DNA from: Rhodobacteraceae bacterium UBA2553
Lineage (GTDB): Bacteria; Pseudomonadota; Alphaproteobacteria; Rhodobacterales; Rhodobacteraceae
Direction of reading: 5' to 3'
Length of the DNA: 10,998 bases
Assembly: GCA_002340515.1 (NCBI GenBank)
Contig: DDMF01000066.1
Coordinates: 4,125-15,122 of the forward strand
Positions 6,135 through 10,998 of this stretch are shown one piece after another (the stretch's first letter is position 1; each line of letters opens with the position of its first letter). A program made the translations under genes and the position numbers. The notes under the pieces are model-generated. The model saw nothing but the letters and a program-made list of their open reading frames with translations, had not been told where the DNA came from and made no database searches.

Positions 6135-6953
6135 ATGAAATGGATCGCAGTAGAGGTGGAAGGCAATATCTTGCGCCTATGGCCGGAAGGCGGCGATGAA
6201 ATTCGGCGCACGCTTGAGGCGGGCGTGACGCTTGCATCCTTAATTCCTGAAATTGAACATACGGTGTCGATCACGGCGGACACACAAATCTTGGCCTCTG
6301 GCATGTGTCACGAGCTGTGCAGCGGTGCGGTGAAATCTGTGCCGTGTCGTCCGCCAAAAGCCCGCCACCTCACACCGAAAACGATACAAATTGATCCGCG
6401 CGTGGCCCTTGTGCCCCCGGTGATGCAGGACCAACCAACCGGAGTGATGCACCACGAAGTGTCGCGCATCGCGGGGTTGATCGCCTGCGAGCCAAGCTTT
6501 GATGGGGTGGCCTGTTTGGTGGGATCCAACACCGTTTGGGCGCATATTAGTGCGGAAGAAATCGTCAGCTTTCAATCCGCCTCAACAGGCCAGATGATGC
6601 GCGCGCTTTGCGGTGGGCGCTTGCGGGTTGGCGATGGGTTTGACGATGCGCTTTCTGCTATGATGAGCCGCCCACAGGCGCTCTCTTCCCGCTTGGCCAG
6701 CCTGCAAGCCGCGCTTGATTTGGGACGTCTTGGTGAAGGCGATCTTATGGCGCAAATGTCTGGTCTTTTGGTTGGGGCCGAGCTTGCCTCGATGCGCCCC
6801 TATTGGCTTGGACAACGCGTGGCGGTGATTGGCGAGGCTGATGCGACTGAACCCTACCAACACGGGTTAAGCGCGCAGGGCGTGATGGTTGAACCCATGT
6901 CCGGTGCAGCCCTTGCGCTTGCCGGATTGGCAACATCGCAGGCCAGTGTCTAA
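6135..6953 (+). CDS. 2-dehydro-3-deoxygalactonokinase (DgoK)-like protein with degenerate active site
   Basis: A 272-residue protein recognisable as a DgoK-family member along its whole length. MKWIAVEVEGNILRLW matches the opening WIAVDWGTTxLRxW; VACLVGSNTVWAHIS matches LCLPGTHSKWVxV; SFQSASTGQMMRAL matches SFxTFMTGELFALL. The C-terminal MSGLLVGAELASMRPYWLGQ, VAVIG and ALALAGL blocks are well kept. DgoK normally phosphorylates 2-keto-3-deoxygalactonate with ATP. Here DWGT, MRGEE, PGTHSKW and MTGE have become EVEG, MHHEV, VGSNTVW and STGQ, so kinase activity is doubtful, while structural parts remain intact and the reading frame is open. ATG 6135 is chosen for GGGGA at 6123-6127 and because the family begins here; a TTG start at 6087 would add 16 unmatched residues. 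It follows an 88-bp gap on the operon strand. It could be a non-catalytic or repurposed member. Confidence 0.75.
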   Translation: MKWIAVEVEGNILRLWPEGGDEIRRTLEAGVTLASLIPEIEHTVSITADTQILASGMCHELCSGAVKSVPCRPPKARHLTPKTIQIDPRVALVPPVMQDQPTGVMHHEVSRIAGLIACEPSFDGVACLVGSNTVWAHISAEEIVSFQSASTGQMMRALCGGRLRVGDGFDDALSAMMSRPQALSSRLASLQAALDLGRLGEGDLMAQMSGLLVGAELASMRPYWLGQRVAVIGEADATEPYQHGLSAQGVMVEPMSGAALALAGLATSQASV

Positions 6954-7034
6954 GACGGCGCACTAAGGGTGGACCCGCTGGCCGTTTCAAGTAGGGTCGG
7001 ACGCATGGTCCAAACCCGAAGCGAAGGACGTTCC

Positions 7035-8441
7035 ATGCCGCTGATCAATGAATTGCGCGACGCCATCGGCACCAACCATGTGCTGCAAGGCGACGACATG
7101 GCGCGGTGGCGTCATGACTGGACCCAGAAATATGAAAACGCGCCTTTGGCCGTGCTGCGCCCGGCAAATACGGCAGAGGTTTCAGCTTGCGTAAAATTGG
7201 CCCATGACAGCGGCACTCCGGTCGTTCCCGTATCGGGAAACACAGGATTGGCGGGGGGCGCACATGCCACCGAAGGCAGCTTAATGCTGTCGCTTGATCG
7301 CATGAACAAGATCCGCGACATCCGCCCGGATGCCCGCCTTGCGATTGTAGAAGGCGGCGTGGTGCTTGAGACGTTGCATGATGCCGTGAGGGCGCAGGGG
7401 CTGAGTTTTCCAATGACGTTTGGCGCCAAAGGTTCCGCGATGATTGCGGGCATGTTGTCCACCAACGCGGGCGGCTCTAACGTGCTACGATACGGAAACA
7501 CGCGGGATCTTTGTTTGGGGCTTGAGGTGGTTCTGCCGGACGGCGAAGTGCTTGATTTGATGAGTGAACTTCACAAAGACAACTCCGGCTACGCCCTCAA
7601 AGATCTGTTCATCGGGGCTGAGGGCACCTTGGGCATCATTACCGGGGCCGTGTTGAAATTGGTCCCCACTCCCGGTGCCTTTGCAACCGCGATGGTGGCG
7701 GTTCCCACCCTATCTGATGCACTTTCACTGCTCAACAAGCTGCAAGAGGTCACGGGGGGGGCGATTGAGGCGTTTGAGTATATGCCCGCCGAATATATGG
7801 CCGGTCTGCACAGGCAATTTCCTGACACACGGCGGGTTTTTGACGAAGATTATGCGGTGAATATTCTGCTGGAAATCGGCGCCACTGCCCCGCGCGACGT
7901 GGCCGTCGGCGATGACGGATCCTTGCCGATTGTGCGCTACCTCGAAGAGGTGTTGGGCGACATGCTGGAACATGAAACAGTGCTGGATGCCGTAATTGCC
8001 CAAAATGAAACCCAACGGGCCGAGATGTGGGCCCGGCGCGAAGCCGCCGCCGAGGTGTCCCTGTCGCGCACCCCAGCGGTCAACAACGATATTGCCTTGC
8101 CGCTGGATAAAATTGACGTGTTTTTCACGCAAATGGCGGATGTTCTTAAGGGGTTGGACGCAAAGGCCGAAACCCTGTCGGTTGCCCATCTGGGGGACGG
8201 AAACATCCACAATATGGTCTATCCCTCCGACGCCGCCCTTTGTGATGTGGTGATGGAAGCGGTCGAGGAAAACGTGCTGTCTCTTGGTGGGAGCTTTTCG
8301 GCAGAGCACGGCATTGGTCTGTCCAAACTGCCGTCCATGAAACGGCGAAAGAACCCCGTGGCCCTGCGGGTGATGCGACAGCTAAAGGCGGCAATGGATC
8401 CAAAGGGGATTATGAACCCGGGGAAAGTGCTGCCGGATTAA
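7035..8441 (+). CDS. FAD-linked oxidase, D-2-hydroxyacid dehydrogenase (D-lactate / D-2-hydroxyglutarate type)
   Basis: A 468-residue flavoprotein of the VAO/PCMH superfamily. The N-terminal FAD-binding domain contains PVSGNTGLAGGA (65-76), STNAGGSNVLRYG and GAEGTLGIITGAV (194-206). The C-terminal FAD-oxidase domain has the catalytic and metal-type motif HLGDGNIHN (His385, His392), AEHGIG (Glu424, His425) and the terminal MDPKGIMNPGKVLP. Members oxidise D-2-hydroxyacids such as D-lactate, glycolate or D-2-hydroxyglutarate to 2-oxoacids, passing electrons to a respiratory acceptor. The start at 7035 has GAAGGA at 7023-7028; in-frame ATG/GTG-type starts at 6969 and 7005 lack a good ribosome site and extend beyond the family's usual N-terminus. 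An 81-bp gap separates it from the DgoK-like gene on the same strand. It would fit oxidation of a hydroxyacid released by the upstream steps, but the substrate is not determined. Confidence 0.9.
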   Translation: MPLINELRDAIGTNHVLQGDDMARWRHDWTQKYENAPLAVLRPANTAEVSACVKLAHDSGTPVVPVSGNTGLAGGAHATEGSLMLSLDRMNKIRDIRPDARLAIVEGGVVLETLHDAVRAQGLSFPMTFGAKGSAMIAGMLSTNAGGSNVLRYGNTRDLCLGLEVVLPDGEVLDLMSELHKDNSGYALKDLFIGAEGTLGIITGAVLKLVPTPGAFATAMVAVPTLSDALSLLNKLQEVTGGAIEAFEYMPAEYMAGLHRQFPDTRRVFDEDYAVNILLEIGATAPRDVAVGDDGSLPIVRYLEEVLGDMLEHETVLDAVIAQNETQRAEMWARREAAAEVSLSRTPAVNNDIALPLDKIDVFFTQMADVLKGLDAKAETLSVAHLGDGNIHNMVYPSDAALCDVVMEAVEENVLSLGGSFSAEHGIGLSKLPSMKRRKNPVALRVMRQLKAAMDPKGIMNPGKVLPD

Positions 8442-8444
8442 ACT

Positions 8445-8460
8445 GGGGTCACGCGACCTC
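8445..8460. terminator. Small GC-rich hairpin between convergent genes (possible bidirectional terminator)
   Basis: GGGGTC-ACGC-GACCTC can form a 6-bp stem (one G-T pair) with a 4-base loop. It begins three bases after the stop of the FAD-linked oxidase gene and overlaps the end of the convergent membrane-protein gene. No run of T follows on the plus strand and only a short AGTTTAAT lies beyond it on the minus strand, so a classical intrinsic terminator is not well supported. Confidence 0.25.
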
Positions 8461-8859
8461 GCGTTTGCCCTTCAGCCAACGGATGAAATCCGGCACATCA
8501 AACAGGATGGACACAAGATTGGTGGCGGCGAGAACCCAGAGGTAGAAGGCAAACCCGCTATGATCTGGATGGGTCAGTGCGGTGTTTATGGCAACCACAA
8601 TTGACGCGGGCCAGATCAACAGATGGGGCAGCGCCATCAGGCTGGAAAATCCCCGCTCAATCCACATCAAAACCACATTGGGTGCCATCCCCCCGACGGC
8701 CAGAAGCGCGATCAGAAGACCGTTTGGCGACGAAAGAAAGGCGACAGACAGGAGGTTAATGGGAACAAGCCACAACGCCACCCAGAGGCGCACCCAAAGG
8801 GGAAGACGTTGAAAACTTTCCCAAATCTCACGGATGAGCGTTTTTGCGGAATGGGTCAT
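8449..8859 (-). CDS. Small four-helix integral membrane protein, function unknown
   Basis: A 136-residue hydrophobic protein with four likely transmembrane segments at about residues 21-42, 46-67, 73-94 and 102-121, short loops, and a basic C-terminal tail (RWLKGKREVA). It is an inner-membrane protein by composition. No enzymatic motif or family was recognised. ATG at 8859 has a good AGGAGA at 8868-8873, 8 nt upstream. It begins 33 bp after the gshA stop on the same strand, so it is probably cotranscribed with gshA, and it ends 7 bp from the convergent oxidase gene. The proximity to gshA may simply be operon position; no functional link is visible. Confidence 0.85.
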   Translation of the reverse strand: MTHSAKTLIREIWESFQRLPLWVRLWVALWLVPINLLSVAFLSSPNGLLIALLAVGGMAPNVVLMWIERGFSSLMALPHLLIWPASIVVAINTALTHPDHSGFAFYLWVLAATNLVSILFDVPDFIRWLKGKREVA

Positions 8860-8892
8860 CGGGGCACTCTCCTGTCATCCCGCAAACTTTAA

Positions 8893-10263
8893 TCAGTAGC
8901 TATAGTCAGCATAGATCCGTTTAAGATCGCCATTCCAATCGCCGTGATAGCGTTCCAAAAGCTCATCCGCCGGGGTTTTACCCTCTTCCACACTGTCTTG
9001 CAGTGCGTTGAGGAAGTGGCGCTCATCAGGCACCATGCCGCCAATGCCGGGGCGGGCACGGTTTTTCAGGCCAAGCTTGGCGACCTCAATGGTTTCGCGG
9101 GCCACATCAAGGATTTTCACGCCGTTGGCTTCGCCTTGCAGACCGTCAACCGACGCCGCGACGCGCAGGGCTTCGCGGGTTTCCGCGTCCCAACCCTTGG
9201 CCAGATCCCACGCCGCATCCAGGCTTTCCTGGCAATACATCAGACCCACCCAATAGGCAGGCAGGGCGCAAAGCCGCCGCCACGGGCCACCATCCGCCCC
9301 GCGCATTTCCATATATTGCTTGATCCGCGCCTCAGGGAAGGCGGTGGTCAGGTGATCTGCCCAATCAGACAAGGTTGGTGTTTCTCCGGGAAGGGCGGGC
9401 AATTTGCCAGCCATAAAGTCGCGAAACGACATGCCCAGCGCGTTGATATATTCACCATTTCGATAGACAAAATACATCGGTACATCGAGCGCATATTGCA
9501 CATAGCGCTCAAACCCCATGCCGTCCTCAAACACAAACGGCAACATGCCGGTGCGCGAGGCATCAAGGTCGCGCCAGATGCGCGAACGCCATGATTTATG
9601 ACCGTTGGGTTTGCCTTCAAAAAACGGGGAATTTGCAAACAGCGCGGTGGCAATCGGTTGCAACGCAAGCGCCACGCGGAACTTTTGCACCATGTCCGCC
9701 TCTGACCCGAAATCGAGGTTCACTTGCACCGTACAGGTCCGGTACATCATCTGTTTTCCGTGCGTGCCGACGCGGTCCATATAGTCGGTCATCAGCTTGT
9801 AACGCCCCTTGGGCATTACTGGCATTTGGTCATGTGTCCACTCGGGTGCGGCGCCCAGACCGATAAAGCGTGCGCCAATAAGGTCAGCAACTTCATGCAC
9901 TTCGCGCAGGTGTTCGTTCACCTCGTCACAGGTCTGGTGGATGTTGTCCAAAGGCGCGCCTGACAGTTCAAACTGCCCGCCGGGTTCAAGCGAGATATTG
10001 GCGCCATTGCGTTCCAGCCCAATCAGGTTGCCCGCTTCACGCACTTCAGACCAGCCGAACTTGTCACGCAGCCCTTCCAGCATATGCAGGATTGAGCGAT
10101 CACCATCATATGGCAGCGGTTTAAAGCTGTCCTGACAATAGCCGAACTTCTCATGCTCGGTGCCGATCTTCCACGCCTCACGCGGCTTGCAACCGTCTTC
10201 CAGAAACTGGGCCAATTGTTTGTGGTCGGTGATTGGGCCGCCGCCGGATTGTGGGATGGACAT
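8893..10263 (-). CDS. gshA: Glutamate-cysteine ligase, plant/alphaproteobacterial type (first step of glutathione synthesis)
   Basis: A 456-residue cytosolic enzyme that joins L-glutamate and L-cysteine using ATP to give gamma-glutamylcysteine. It belongs to the class II (GCS2) family shared by plants and Alphaproteobacteria. Diagnostic stretches are GTEHEKFGY (34-42), SLEPGGQFELSG (91-102), YRTCTVQVNLDF (164-175), RIWRDLDASRTGMLPF (218-233) and MEMRGADGGPWRRLCALPAYWVG (308-330). The length is normal for the bacterial form, without the plant transit peptide. ATG 10263 follows AGGAGA at 10269-10274. It lies 54 bp downstream of a membrane-protein gene and 33 bp upstream of another on the same strand. 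Nothing is missing or broken; this looks like the chromosomal housekeeping copy. Confidence 0.96.
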   Translation of the reverse strand: MSIPQSGGGPITDHKQLAQFLEDGCKPREAWKIGTEHEKFGYCQDSFKPLPYDGDRSILHMLEGLRDKFGWSEVREAGNLIGLERNGANISLEPGGQFELSGAPLDNIHQTCDEVNEHLREVHEVADLIGARFIGLGAAPEWTHDQMPVMPKGRYKLMTDYMDRVGTHGKQMMYRTCTVQVNLDFGSEADMVQKFRVALALQPIATALFANSPFFEGKPNGHKSWRSRIWRDLDASRTGMLPFVFEDGMGFERYVQYALDVPMYFVYRNGEYINALGMSFRDFMAGKLPALPGETPTLSDWADHLTTAFPEARIKQYMEMRGADGGPWRRLCALPAYWVGLMYCQESLDAAWDLAKGWDAETREALRVAASVDGLQGEANGVKILDVARETIEVAKLGLKNRARPGIGGMVPDERHFLNALQDSVEEGKTPADELLERYHGDWNGDLKRIYADYSY

Positions 10264-10317
10264 GGGCTTCTCCTGAGATCTCTGAAGGGCATTAGGTGGG
10301 GGAAGTGTCGGGTGGTG

Positions 10318-10848
10318 TCAATGTAGGTTGATGACCTTACGGGACCAGATCACGGTTCTGTCAGGACCGGCCTTGTCAGAAGCGGCATTTACCGCGCGAA
10401 TGGCGGCGGCGATGTCGATGCCGGGCAAAACGGTGAGCGCGTCAAACAGCGCTTCGGACCCTTCAGCGGTTGTTGGGATGGTCAGCATCTCGGCCCCAGT
10501 GCGAAAGCGCCAAACCGGAAGCCCGGCAAAGTCGCGGGCAATGGTGATGTCTTGCACCTGATCCAACGAGGAAAACCCACCGCCCCCCGGAATATGGGCT
10601 GGGGCGAGATAAATCACCTGTCGCTCATCAATCTGCACAACCCCCACGCCACCGGTTCCAACCCGGATCCGCGCGCGCATCAGACCTTGCCAAGCAATGG
10701 CGGCGCCCAAAAGGGCAAGTGCGACACCCATCCATTTGATCAACCCCAGCGAGCCGATGGCCCACCACAGGCCAAGCCCCGCAATGATTGCGCCAAGGAT
10801 GGCTTCGCGAAAGCGCAAGATGCGGGCACGTGCTTCTGGGCGGATCAT
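10318..10848 (-). CDS. Two-helix membrane protein with soluble C-terminal domain, function unknown
   Basis: A 176-residue protein with a basic N-terminus (MIRPEARARILRFREA), two transmembrane helices at about residues 16-34 and 37-57 separated by a tight turn, and a roughly 115-residue soluble domain predicted on the same side as the N-terminus. The soluble part is beta-rich with DERQVIYLAPAHIPGGGG and DQVQDITIARD, the general look of small PH-like bacterial membrane-anchored domains, but no family was firmly recognised. ATG 10848 overlaps the TGA of the upstream acetyltransferase gene (ATGA) and has GGAG at 10856-10859. The overlap indicates coupled translation with that gene. Confidence 0.82.
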   Translation of the reverse strand: MIRPEARARILRFREAILGAIIAGLGLWWAIGSLGLIKWMGVALALLGAAIAWQGLMRARIRVGTGGVGVVQIDERQVIYLAPAHIPGGGGFSSLDQVQDITIARDFAGLPVWRFRTGAEMLTIPTTAEGSEALFDALTVLPGIDIAAAIRAVNAASDKAGPDRTVIWSRKVINLH

Positions 10849-10998
10849 GGGCGGGCTCCGATTGTGACGGGGTTGGATAGAATGGCGAGTGTGTATTCAC
10901 CGATCCGTTCAAATCCGATGGCTTCATAGGCACGACAGGCGGCATCCCCGCTGGCAAACAGAATGGCGGTTTTCACCCCCTGTGCGCGCACTTCTTTC
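10845..10998 (-). CDS. GNAT-family N-acetyltransferase, C-terminal 50 residues (runs off the right edge)
   Basis: The open frame enters from the right edge and ends with TGA at 10847-10845, overlapping the next start codon. The last residues read GVKTAILFASGDAACRAYEAIG followed by FERIGEYTLAIL, which matches the end of the GNAT fold. A beta strand is followed by the N-x-x-A-x-x-x-Y-x-x-x-G-F element (here D-A-A-C-R-A-Y-E-A-I-G-F), which packs against acetyl-CoA. The acceptor substrate cannot be inferred because the N-terminal part is missing. Confidence 0.8.
   Translation of the reverse strand, partial: KEVRAQGVKTAILFASGDAACRAYEAIGFERIGEYTLAILSNPVTIGARP

Noticed and set aside
7754..7761. Run of eight G in the FAD-linked oxidase gene, a possible slippage site
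   Set aside because: The frame is intact across it, it encodes Thr-Gly-Gly-Ala in a family-consistent place, and one tract of this length in a high-GC genome is not evidence of phase variation.
8944..9594. 216-codon plus-strand open frame opposite gshA
   Set aside because: It is antisense to clearly conserved gshA sequence, without a ribosome site or recognisable motif.

Overview
The window looks like a chromosomal segment of an alphaproteobacterium, most likely a marine Rhodobacteraceae (Roseobacter-type) species. The evidence is the moderately high G+C, the plant-type (class II) glutamate-cysteine ligase typical of Alphaproteobacteria, and the company of a pyrrolysine-free MttB-family methyltransferase and a StcD/DgcA-type demethylase. 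This assignment is inference; there is no rRNA or other firm phylogenetic marker.

Left part (1-1617, minus strand): the N-terminal 286 residues of a type I sulfatase/phosphonate-monoester-hydrolase-like enzyme that runs off the left edge, preceded by a TetR-family regulator. The regulator is transcribed divergently from a catabolic gene set on the plus strand. The short divergent promoter region (1618-1702) carries two 16-bp inverted repeats whose centres lie exactly 21 bp apart, a strong candidate for the TetR operator.

Centre (1703-8441, plus strand): five genes in line. They are an MttB-family corrinoid-type methyltransferase without pyrrolysine, an FMN/Fe-S/FAD demethylase resembling N-methylproline demethylase (StcD) or dimethylglycine demethylase (DgcA), a ProC-like reductase, a 2-dehydro-3-deoxygalactonokinase-like protein whose usual active-site motifs are all degraded, and an FAD-linked D-2-hydroxyacid dehydrogenase. 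The first three are tightly coupled (Shine-Dalgarno overlapping a stop, then a TGATG overlap); the last two follow after gaps of 88 and 81 bp. Taken together this suggests stepwise N-demethylation of a quaternary amine or betaine, followed by redox handling of the product. The substrate cannot be read from the sequence, and no corrinoid protein is encoded in the window.

Right part (8449-10998, minus strand): a separate convergent group that looks like housekeeping context. In transcription order it is the C-terminus of a GNAT acetyltransferase, a two-helix membrane protein, gshA, and a four-helix membrane protein. It meets the catabolic operon tail to tail with only 7 bp between stop codons, where a small GC-rich hairpin sits. 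No tRNA, rRNA, CRISPR, insertion sequence or integrase was seen. No intergenic stretch exceeds 130 bp.
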